DNA from: VAZQ01 sp963771845 | GTDB taxonomy: Bacteria; Pseudomonadota; Alphaproteobacteria; Rhizobiales; Xanthobacteraceae | Reading direction: 5' to 3' | Length of the DNA stretch: 64,000 nt | NCBI GenBank assembly: GCA_963771845.1 | Contig: CAVYVC010000021.1 | Coordinates: 186,001-250,000 of the forward strand | Shown here: one piece after another, positions 8,432 to 16,600 of the stretch | Layout: every line of letters begins with the position of its first letter | Position numbering within the stretch: position 1 is the stretch's first letter | Position numbers and translations under genes: made by a program | The notes under the pieces: generated by a model | Database searches by the model: none | Seen by the model: only the letters and a program-made list of their open reading frames with translations | Told to the model about the DNA's origin: nothing

Positions 8432-9664
8432 TCACACGAAGGCGCCGAAGCCCGTAACGGCTTTGCCGACGATCAGATTCTGCATCTGATACGTGCCTTC
8501 GTAGGAGTAGAGCGCCTCGCAATCCGTAAAGAAGCGCGCGGCCTTGTAGTCGGCGACGATGCCGTTGCCGCCGAGGAGCTCGCGTGCCCAGGCGACGGTC
8601 TCGCGGCACTTGGCCGTGCAGAACGCTTTGGCAAGCGCCGCATGCGCATCCGTCAACTTGCCTTCGGCATGCAGCTGCGCCTGGCGCACGATCAGGCACT
8701 GCGAGGCCGTGATGTTGGAGATCATCTTGGCGAGGAGATCCTGCACCAGCTGGAAAGAGCCGATCGGCTTGCCGAACTGCATGCGCTCCTGCGCGTATTT
8801 GAGCGCGGCCTCATAAGCGCCCATCGCGCACCCCGTGGCCATCCACGCAACAGCGTAGCGTGTCATCTTCAGCACCTTGGCGGTGTCGCGGAACGAGTTG
8901 CCGCCCTGCAAGCGGTTCGCTTCCGGCACCCGAACGTCCTTCAAAGTGATGTGGCCGTTCTGAACGACCTTGAGCGCGATCTTGTTCTCGATCTTCTCGA
9001 CGCTGAACCCGGGCGTCGTCTTGTTCTCGACGATGAAGCCCTTGACCTGGTTGTCGGCGAGATCTCGCGCCCAGATGATGGAAACATCACACCACGGAGC
9101 GTTGCCGATCCACCGCTTCTCGCCGTTGAGGATCCAGGTGTCGCCCTCGCGCTTCGCCGTGGTCAGCAGGCCGCCGCTCGCACCCGACCCCACCAGCGGC
9201 TCGGTCAGGCCGAAGCAGCCGATCTTCTCGAAGCGCGCCATTGGCGGCAGCCACTTCTGCTTCTGCTCCTCCGAGCCGTCGATGTAGATGGAGCCCATTG
9301 CCAGGCCGACGTGCACCCCTATGAACGTCGCAAACGACGGGTCGGTGCGTGCAATCTCCATCTGGACAAAGCCCAACAGCGCCAGGCTTCCACCAACGCA
9401 GCCGTAACCCTTCATTGCAAGCCCACCAATGCCCAGCTCCTTTACCGCCGGCAGCAACTCGAAGGGAAAGGCGTCCTCTACCCAGTATTTCGTGATGACG
9501 GGCGCGACCTTGGCCTCCATGAACGCGCGCACCCGCTTCACCGTCGCGAGCTCCTCGGCGTTCAAGGTTTCATAGAGCTCGTAGAAGTCACTGTTCGGTA
9601 CGGGCAGCGGCTTGTGTTGCTTTGCTGGCTTCGCGGCGACGGCGGTTGCGGTAGCGGGTGCCAT
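8432..9664 (-). CDS. Acyl-CoA dehydrogenase, glutaryl-CoA dehydrogenase-like
   Basis: A FAD-dependent acyl-CoA dehydrogenase of 410 aa. It has the FAD/substrate segments CFGLTEPLVGSGASGG and WILNGEKRWIGNAPW, and the C-terminal YEGTYQMQNLIVGKAVTGFGAF, whose Glu (about residue 389) is the catalytic base. This end resembles glutaryl-CoA dehydrogenase, a second copy of which lies at 20094-21314. The N-terminus is a 25-residue Ala/Lys/Pro-rich tail. An AGGAG box 7 bases upstream fixes the ATG at 9664; frame upstream of it lacks a ribosome site. This is the first gene of the leftward run, and an IS630 element sits 58 bp in front of it, so its native promoter has probably been moved away. Confidence 0.92.
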   Translation of the reverse strand: MAPATATAVAAKPAKQHKPLPVPNSDFYELYETLNAEELATVKRVRAFMEAKVAPVITKYWVEDAFPFELLPAVKELGIGGLAMKGYGCVGGSLALLGFVQMEIARTDPSFATFIGVHVGLAMGSIYIDGSEEQKQKWLPPMARFEKIGCFGLTEPLVGSGASGGLLTTAKREGDTWILNGEKRWIGNAPWCDVSIIWARDLADNQVKGFIVENKTTPGFSVEKIENKIALKVVQNGHITLKDVRVPEANRLQGGNSFRDTAKVLKMTRYAVAWMATGCAMGAYEAALKYAQERMQFGKPIGSFQLVQDLLAKMISNITASQCLIVRQAQLHAEGKLTDAHAALAKAFCTAKCRETVAWARELLGGNGIVADYKAARFFTDCEALYSYEGTYQMQNLIVGKAVTGFGAFV

Positions 9665-9722
9665 ATCGCTTCTCCTGTTTGCGTACCCTATTGGATTCGA
9701 TTGGACCGATAAGGCGTAACTA

Positions 9723-10959
9723 GTCGCCCCCGTCATTGATCATGACGGGAATTTCTGAATCTCTGTCGCGGCAAGGCAGCGATGGAGGTGATTCGTGGCC
9801 GGGAAAGAGATTGCCGTCAAGAAATACGTGGTCAGGCTCGACGCGGAGGAACGCGATCGAACTCAACGAGTTGATTCGCAAAGGCAAGCGTTCCGCCCAG
9901 CTGCTGACGAAGGCGCGCATCCTGTTGAAGGCGGACATATCGGATGCGGGCGAAGGCTGGAGCGACAGCCGGATCGCCGCGGCGCTGGACACCAGCATCG
10001 CCACTGTCGAGCGGACCAGGCGCCAGCTGGTCGAGGAAGGGTTCGAGCCGGTGTTGGCCCGCAAATACAACTCGAACTCCGCCCCGCGGCGAATTTTCGA
10101 CGGCGCGGCGGAAGCAAAACTGATCGCGCTGACCCTCTCTCCGGCCCCGCAAGGCTTTGCCAGATGGAGCCTGCGTCTGCTCGAGGAGAAGGTTGTCGAA
10201 CTGCACATTGTCGAGCGCGCCAGCGACAACACGATCGGGCGGACGCTAAAAAAAACATTCTCAAGCCGCATCGCAAGCAGCAATGGGTGATTCCGCCCGA
10301 CGCCAACGCGGCGTTTGTCGCCACCATGGAAGACGTCCTGGAAGTCTATCAGCGACCGCACGATCCGCAGCGCCCGCTCGTGTGCCTCGACGAAACCTCG
10401 AAGCAGCTGATCATCGACACGCGCACGCCGATCCCCGCCAAACCTGGACAACCAGCGCGTCACGATTACGAATACGAACGCAATGGCGTCGCCAATCTGT
10501 TCATGGTCTTCGCGCCGCTGGAAGGCTGGCGGCATGTCAAGGTCACCGACCGCCACACCGCCATCGATTATGCCCACGTGCTCAGGGATTTGTCCGATAC
10601 GCATTTTCCAGATGTGGCGAAAATCGTGCTGGTGCAGGATAATCTCAACATCCACAAGCCAGCCTCGCTTTATGAGGCCTTTCCCGCGCCCGAGGCCCGC
10701 CGGCTCGTCGAGCGCTTCGAATGGCACTACACGCCCAAGCACGGCAGCTGGCTCGACATGGCCGAATCCGAACTCGGCGTTCTCGCGTCCCAATGCCTGG
10801 ATCGCCGCATCGCCGACAAGCAAATCCTCGCCCACGAAGTCACCGCGTGGCAGGACCACCGCAACAAGCACTACGCCAAAGCCGACTGGCAATTCACAAC
10901 CGCCAACGCCCGCGTCAAGCTGAAGAGACTGTACCCTCAGTTCGAGTGACTCGGGCGAC
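9723..10959 (+). mobile_element. IS630-family insertion sequence, copy 1
   Basis: The element is bounded by TA dinucleotides (9721-9722 and 10960-10961), the target duplication made by IS630/Tc1-mariner elements. The ends are inverted: GTCGCCC at 9723-9729 and GGGCGAC at 10953-10959, with further partial match (GTCA at +10) inside. Length is 1237 bp and one transposase region fills it. It inserted between the acyl-CoA dehydrogenase gene at 9664 and a 180-bp piece of non-coding DNA that probably held its promoter. Confidence 0.88.
9795..10949 (+). pseudogene. IS630-family transposase, frameshifted
   Basis: A DDE transposase of the IS630 family in three frame pieces. The start (GTG at 9795 with GGAGGTGA in front) reads AGKEIAVKKYVVRLDAEER. 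The frame then changes near 9850 to ELNELIRKGKRSAQLLTKARILLKAD and an HTH region, then changes back at a run of eight A (10247-10254) to NILKPHRKQQWVIPP. The DDE core follows: LVCLDETSKQ, VLVQDNLNIHKPASL and YTPKHGSWLDMAESELG. The second shift is a -1 move on a slippery A-run and could be programmed. The first, near 9850, is not on a slippery site and probably disables this copy. Confidence 0.85.
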
Positions 10960-10961
10960 TA

Positions 10962-11141
10962 GCCATCATCTGAGGGCGGCGAGCCATTGTACGCACGTAC
11001 CTGCGGAATAGGCCTGGGTAAGGCAGCGCTAAACCATGGTTTAGGCCGCCGCCGCCACGACGATGGCGGCTGCGTCGCAAAACTTCGATTTGGATCAGGA
11101 GAAAGAGGGACAGCGGGTCGACCGCTGTTGCCAATTAGCTA
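10962..11141. other. Non-coding spacer between the two IS630 elements
   Basis: No credible gene. It contains a perfect 16-bp palindrome (listed separately) and a GCC-rich inverted stretch. As the DNA directly beyond IS copy 1, it is the likely original upstream region of the acyl-CoA dehydrogenase gene at 9664. Confidence 0.5.
11029..11044. promoter_or_regulatory. 16-bp palindrome CTAAACCATGGTTTAG, putative operator
   Basis: A perfect palindrome. A near-identical one (CTAAACCAAGGTTTAG) lies at 13153-13168 between the divergent FixJ-like and CheY-like regulator genes. Two copies of so specific a dyad 2 kb apart, one in the promoter region of a LuxR-type regulator, suggest a shared binding site; this one may have served the leftward catabolic run before IS insertion. 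Binding is inferred. Confidence 0.5.
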
Positions 11142-12181
11142 CAGCGCGTCCCGATCATAGTGGTTCATACCCCGAATGTCTGAAGTAAGCGATGCATTCC
11201 GCAGGATCGAGCGCCCGAATGTACGAACGAACACATCGGTGCAGTCCTTCCATTGTGCGCTCCGCAGCTTTGCGCAGGCATGTCTTCAGAGGATGGAACA
11301 GCAACTCTATAGGGTTAAGGTCCGGAGAATACGCTGGCAAGTAGCGGAGGCTTGCACCGACAGCCTGGATCGCCTCTTCCACACCTGCAACCTTGTGGAA
11401 GGGGACGTTGTCGACCACCACAATGTCCCTGCGCTTGAGCGTTGGGACCAAACATTGCTCTATGTAAGCCAGGAAGGCCTCTCCATTCATGGCTCCTTTG
11501 ATCAGCATCGGAGCCACAACGCCGGTTTGCCGCAGCCCGGCGATAAACGTCACCGTCTCCCAGTGTCCCATCGGGGCATCGCTGACCAAGCGCTCGCCGC
11601 GTGGGTTCCAACCGTTGAGCCGCAGCATGTTGGTGGTGACTGCCGTCTCGTCGATAAATACGAGGTGGGCCGGATCAAGAAAGCCTTGCTCCCGAATCCA
11701 GCGTCGGCGCGCGCGGGCGACGTCGGCTCGCTTCCGCTCTGCCGCCCGCAGGCTTTTTTTTAATCGTGATGCCATGGCGAGCAAAGAAGCGGGACAGCGC
11801 GCTGCGGCTGCCTGGGATTCGCCGCTTGTGAAGCGCCGAAACGATCTCATTCAGCGTGAGGTCCGATTCCTCGCTGACGAGGGCGAGGATCTGCCGCGAG
11901 TGCTTCTCCAGTGGCGAAGTACTCCCTCCACTGCGCATGGGTTCGAAAGTCCCGTTTTCACGAAAGTGCTGCACCCACCGGATCGCAGAACTGACGCTGA
12001 CATCAAACTGTTCGGCCGCCTCCCGTCGGGATCCTCCTTCTTCCACGAAGTCGATGACGCGCGTTCTCAACTCACCAGGATACGGTCCATGCATTGGCCA
12101 GCCCTCCGGCGAATCAATGCGTTAGACTTGCACCTCCGGCGTGTCTTGGGAATCCCGATTTACTGCGGTCGGGACGTGCTG
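11142..12181 (-). mobile_element. IS630-family insertion sequence, copy 2 (different type)
   Basis: Flanked by TA at 11140-11141 and 12182-12183. The ends are inverted: CAGCGCGTCCCGA on the left matches the reverse complement CAGCACGTCCCGA on the right at 12 of 13 positions. The size of 1040 bp is typical of compact IS630 elements. The transposase is read leftward in two overlapping frames. It is unrelated in detail to copy 1 (different ends, different protein). Confidence 0.88.
11155..12094 (-). CDS. IS630-family transposase in two frames (orfA + orfB)
   Basis: OrfA (12094-11675) starts MHGPYPGELRTRVIDFVEEGG and carries the paired helix-turn-helix region (REAAEQFDVSVSSAIRWVQHF) up to RHGITIKKK. 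OrfB, in the next frame, continues as LKKSLRAAERKRADV and holds the DDE core: HLVFIDETAVTTNM, VVVDNVPFHKV and LPAYSPDLNPIELLFHPLK, ending at 11155. The frames meet at a run of eight A on the coding strand (11754-11761 on the plus strand). Joining them needs a +1 (or -2) shift there: one base too many in the run, or programmed slippage. Apart from that the protein looks intact, so the copy might still move if the shift is programmed. Confidence 0.82.
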
Positions 12182-12276
12182 TAGATTGAACTGAAAGAGC
12201 TTTTGCGCAGGGGAATACAATCGGTCAAAATGCGGTTCTCCCGGATGCTACAAGAATGTGATTTACAAGCTACAGC

Positions 12277-12329
12277 GTGTTCCGCTGAGATCGAGCCAGC
12301 AGGTCCACCTCTCCCCTCCAGGGAGAGGT
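12277..12329. repeat. Dispersed palindromic repeat, copy 1
   Basis: About 53 bp beginning GTGTTCCGCTGAGATCGAGC, with the CAGCAGGTCCACCTCTCCC block and a CCTCTCCC/GGGAGAGG hairpin. The same block recurs with a few changes at 57999-58051. Just before it (12270-12284) is CTACAGCGTGTTCCG, resembling the end of IS copy 2, possibly by chance. The surrounding 12184-12393 region has no gene. Confidence 0.7.
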
Positions 12330-12393
12330 ACCGCGGGCGGCACCATCACGTCGTAATCGAACCTCATCGAAACTGGCTCTAGCCATTGCTAGA

Positions 12394-13029
12394 TCAGCTC
12401 GCCTGCGCTTTCTCTGCCACCAGCTTGAGCTTATCCGCTATTCGGCCGAGTTCCGGGAGAGAGCCGGCTTTCATCTTCCGCATCAGATGGCTGCGATGGA
12501 CCTTCACGGTCACTTCGCTGATGCCGATATCGAACGCAATCTGTTTGCTGAGGCGGCCTTGCACGACCTGGATCATGATCTCGCGTTCGCGGGGGGACAG
12601 CGATTCGAAGCGCTGCCTGAGCGCAGCCAGATCCTTTTCATTCTCCCGATGGGCACGATCGCGAGCGAGGCCGAGATGAATCGCTTCCACGAGTTCCTGG
12701 TCACGGAACGGCTTGGTGAGGAACTCAATGGCCCCGCCCTTCATCGCCTGCACCGACATCGGGATGTCGCCATGCCCTGTAATGAAGATGATTGGGATCT
12801 GGATGTTGGTCGCGGCAAGCTCGCGCTGAAGATCAAGTCCGCTTCGCCCCGGCAATCTCACGTCGAGCACCAGGCAGGTGGGGCCGTCCGGTAGATCGGA
12901 CTTGAGAAAGTCGGGAATCGACGCAAACAGCCGAGCATCCAGTCCGACCGATCGCAACAGACGCTCGAGCGATGCCCGAAGCGCCGGATCGTCATCGACG
13001 ATCAAAACCGCAGGTTTTGCGTCAGACAT
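12394..13029 (-). CDS. FixJ/NodW-type response regulator
   Basis: A two-domain transcription regulator of 211 aa. The receiver domain (about 1-125) has the acidic pocket VDDD at 11-14, the phosphorylation site Asp56 (LVLDVRLPG) and the Lys in EFLTKPF. The LuxR/FixJ HTH follows (about 140-205): LSPREREIMIQVVQGRLSKQIAFDIGIS and EVTVKVHRSHLMRKM. FixJ family members bind DNA as dimers after phosphorylation by a partner kinase. It lies divergent to a single receiver gene across a 255-bp spacer with a palindromic operator candidate, next to a large kinase, which is the probable phosphate source. Confidence 0.93.
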   Translation of the reverse strand: MSDAKPAVLIVDDDPALRASLERLLRSVGLDARLFASIPDFLKSDLPDGPTCLVLDVRLPGRSGLDLQRELAATNIQIPIIFITGHGDIPMSVQAMKGGAIEFLTKPFRDQELVEAIHLGLARDRAHRENEKDLAALRQRFESLSPREREIMIQVVQGRLSKQIAFDIGISEVTVKVHRSHLMRKMKAGSLPELGRIADKLKLVAEKAQAS

Positions 13030-13092
13030 CGCCAGTACCCAGGATCAAGGCACCCGCAGTTCGCAGCTCCGGCGCAGGCGTCTGGTTCTCAA

Positions 13093-13124
13093 GTCTAGTC
13101 GCAAATCCATGCGCTCGACTAGAC
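13093..13124. promoter_or_regulatory. Inverted repeat GTCTAGTCG/CGACTAGAC between divergent regulators
   Basis: Nine-base arms (13093-13101 and 13116-13124) separated by 14 bases, about 65 bp upstream of the FixJ-like start. It may be an operator. The arms contain CTAGTCGC, resembling the TA-flanked ends of IS copy 1, so a relic of an excised element is an alternative. Confidence 0.35.
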
Positions 13125-13152
13125 CCTTACGTCTCCGAGAGGCCGCTCGCGT

Positions 13153-13168
13153 CTAAACCAAGGTTTAG
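13153..13168. promoter_or_regulatory. Near-perfect palindrome CTAAACCAAGGTTTAG, putative operator
   Basis: It lies in the divergent promoter region between the FixJ-like gene (leftward) and the CheY-like gene (rightward), 124 and 116 bp from the start codons. It differs from the 11029-11044 palindrome by one base. Autoregulation by the FixJ-like protein is the simplest reading. Confidence 0.5.
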
Positions 13169-13284
13169 GCGCCCTGCTGTTACGCAAGAGCTAATCTGTG
13201 CGACCTATCGAGTCTACATGCAGGCGCGACGGTTGTTGCGGGACGCCCGTATGGTGGCAGGCTGACCAGGCGCCGGAGGATGTA

Positions 13285-13674
13285 TTGGCCAAAGACTCTT
13301 TGATCTCGATCGTCGACGATGATCGGCACCTTCTCGAATCCATGCGACGGCTCATGCGGTCGCTCGGCTATACCGTCCAGACCTTCCCGTCTGCAGCGGA
13401 TTTCCTCGCATCGCCTCGCGTCGGCGAAACCGTCTGTTTGATCGCTGACGTCAACATGCCGGGGATGAACGGAGACGAGCTGCATCGGCGCCTCATCGCT
13501 GCGGGCCACGTGATTCCAACAATCCTCATGACGGCATATCCCGATGACGTTGTGCAGGCCCGAGCCCGGAAGGATGGGATACTTTGTTACCTCCACAAGC
13601 CACTCGATGAGAAACATCTTATAAAGTGTATTGGTTTAGCTCTCGATCGCTCCAGGCCTGCCGGGAATTCATAA
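13285..13674 (+). CDS. Single-domain (CheY-like) response regulator, TTG start
   Basis: A stand-alone receiver of 129 aa: acidic pocket VDDD (10-13), phosphorylation Asp55 (CLIADVNMPGMNG), a Thr in ILMTAYP and the Lys of CYLHKPL. It has no output domain, so it works by protein contact or as a phosphate shuttle or sink. The start chosen is TTG at 13285, since GGAGG lies five bases upstream and the domain begins six codons later; the longer frame from 13198 has no ribosome site and an unrelated lead. It runs into the kinase gene tail to tail with a 6-bp overlap of the ends, and the FixJ-like gene diverges from it. Confidence 0.88.
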   Translation: MAKDSLISIVDDDRHLLESMRRLMRSLGYTVQTFPSAADFLASPRVGETVCLIADVNMPGMNGDELHRRLIAAGHVIPTILMTAYPDDVVQARARKDGILCYLHKPLDEKHLIKCIGLALDRSRPAGNS

Positions 13675-16600
13675 GTCGCTGTTGTCCGCGGGCAGGGTGA
13701 ACCGAAATACCGCGCCTTTCGGTTTATTCGCCTCCGCCCACAGCCGGCCCCCGTGGGCAGCGATGATGGACCGACAGATCGACAGCCCCATGCCAACTCC
13801 GCTCGGTTTGGTGGTAGTGAATGCCTCGAAGATGCGATCGAGCTGTTCCGGATCAATTCCGGGGCCCGAATCGCGCACTGTCACGACGATGCCGTCGGTT
13901 GGGCTCTGTTCGGTGCTGATCAACAACTCTCGCGGTCTTTCCTCAACCGAGCTCATGGCTTCGATCGCGTTCAAGACCAAGTTCAAGACGACTTGTTGCA
14001 CTTGAACACGGTCCGCCTGAACGGCGGACAAGCCTTCCGTCAAGCGGTTCTGGACCGACACTCCGGTCTTAGCAACTTCTGTTCGCGCCAATGCAATCAC
14101 CTCGTTGATCGCCGCATTGAGGTCAAAACTTTCTCTTCGTGGAGGCGCTTTCCTGACATGGTCACGAATCCTGCTGATGATGTCGCGAGCCCGATCGGTG
14201 TCGCTCACAACGCACGTGAGCGCTTCCCTGACCTCGTCGAGATCCGGCGGGCTTCTATTCAAAAAGTTCAGGGCCGCGCTGGCATTGTTGCGCGCCGTCG
14301 AGACCGGCTGACTGACCTCATGCGCGATCGACGCCGTTAGCTGGCCCATTGTGGCAACCCGGTTGGCGTGCGCCAGCTCCATCTGTGCCTCACGCAGGGC
14401 CTCGGCGGCGCGCTTACCCTCGGTGATATCCTCGCACACGATCAAGAGTACGGGACGGTTATTGATCACAATGGCCCTGGCCGTCTCTCGAACCCAGATC
14501 ACCTCGCCATTCTTGCGAAGCTTGCGCAGCTCCCAGCTCATCGCTTGGCCGGGTCGTTCGAAGCAGGCAGCCGCATTTTTCTGGACCACCTCACGGTCAG
14601 GTTCGTAAAAGACGATAGTCACCGGATGACCGAGCAATTCATCCACTGTGTAACCAAGCTGCTCGGCGCCGAAGGGGTTCACGGAGATAATCGTTCCGGT
14701 CTCACCCACCATGAAATACATGACCGGGTTGTTCTCGAAGACCGCCTTCCACTGTTCCTCACTCTCGCGCAACGCCGCTTCCGCACGCTTGCGGTTTTGT
14801 TCGGCTTGCTCGCGCTCCGTCACATCAGCCGCTGTCCCGACATATTCGGCGACTTCTCCGGTTTCATCGACAATCGGATGCCACACTGCTTGGAGGTGTT
14901 TGACGGTTCCGTCACGCAGGAGTAGCCTGTAAGTTTGCGAAAATTCGGCTTTGTCACGAAATCCCTGCAGACATGTTGTTGAGACCATCTCGAGATCATC
15001 GGGATGCACAAGGCGCCGAGTTTCGTCATAGTCGGGAATGCCGCCACGAGGGTCCAATTTAAAAATTCGGAACAACTCCTCGGACCAGAAGAGCGTTTTC
15101 CGGCTGCTGGGGTGGTAGGCGAAGCTGCCAGTGTGGCTCAGCCTTTGCGCTTCGACCAAGTAAGCCTCGCTTCGCCTTAGCGCTTGCTCTGCCCGCTTGC
15201 GGTCCTCTATGTCCGTCAGAACCTCGTACCACCTCACGATATTGCCCGCCTCGTCCCGCACTGGCACGGCGCGAGCCAGGAACCAGCGATATTCCCCATC
15301 TGCGCCGCGGCGAAAGCGCGTCTCGATCTCAATCGGCTCGCCGCTCGCCAACGAGGCGCGCCACGTGCGCACGTGTGCATCAAGATCGTCAGGATGAACG
15401 ACAGCTCGCCACCCTGAGCCTCGCGCCTCTTCTACGGAGAGCCCCGAATATTCGGCAAACCGCGCGCCAATGAACACGTCCGTGCCGTCGGGCAGAATCG
15501 TGACGGTCATCGCCGGAATCGTTTCTAGGATCTCGCGAAGCTCCTTCTCTTGCTTGCGGAGCACTTCCTCCATTCGTTTGCGCTCGGTGATGTGCCGCCC
15601 GACCCCGCGGTAGCCGATGAAGCGCCCCGTCTGGTCGAACACCGGCAGCCCCGAAACGGACCAGTACCGTTTGCCGCCGTCGGGCTGAGGGCGCGCAAAC
15701 TCGAAATCGCGGAACGGCAAATGGGCGTCGAGCGTCTCCCGATGCTTGCGCCAGGCCTCTTCGCCAGGCGCTAGGTGGGGTAATTCCCAGCGCGTCTTAC
15801 CGATACCGATGTCGAAGCCCGGTACCGGCGCGTCGGCAAGACCTTCGGCGAACTCCTGGCGGGTGAAGCGATGCTGCACGTCGCTCTCCCAGTAAACATC
15901 AAAGGAGAATTGGATGAGAGCGCGAAAGCGTTCCTCGCGCTCGCGAAGTGCTTCCTCCATTCGCTTGCGCTCGGTGATGTGCCGGCCGACACCGCGGTAG
16001 CCGATGAAGCGCCCCGCTTCGTCGAACACCGGCAGCCCCGAGACAGACACATAGCGCTTGCCGCCGTCGGGCGTGGGCCGCGTGTGCTCGAAATCGCGGA
16101 ATGGCAGGTGCGCGTCGAGCGTCTCGCGGTGCTTGCGCCAGGCCTCCTCGTCAGGTTCCAGGTAGGGCACTTCCCAGCGCGTCTTTCCGATCTCGGAACC
16201 TGGCGCCGGCGCGTCGCTGAGACCTTCGGAGAACTCCTGCCGGACGAAGCGATGCTGGGCGTCGCTCTCCCAGTAGACGTCGAACGAGAATTGGATGAGA
16301 GCGCGAAAGCGTTCCTCGCTCGCGCGCAGTGCCGCCTCGGCGCGCTTGCGCTCGGTCAAATCAAGCACGAAAGCGACGCCCTGGTCCGCGCCTCCTTCGA
16401 AGCTCACTCCGCCGATCAGCACGGGCACACGGCTGCCGTCTTTTCTGACATACGCCTTCTCGAACGGCTGCGTGGTTCCGGTCCTCTTCAACTCTTCAAC
16501 GGTTTGTGCGTCGCGGCCACGCAATTCTGGCGGCGTCAGATCAGTCCAGCGGAGGCGCCCGGAGACAAGATCCTCATGGTCGTATCCCACCATGCGGAGA

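Noticed and set aside
9720..10892. 390-codon minus-strand frame across IS copy 1
   Set aside because: Antisense to the transposase with its DDE motifs; no own family.
12270..12284. A third IS630-type end next to copy 2
   Set aside because: CTACAGCGTGTTCCG matches the copy 2 end only partly and has no partner; possibly chance.
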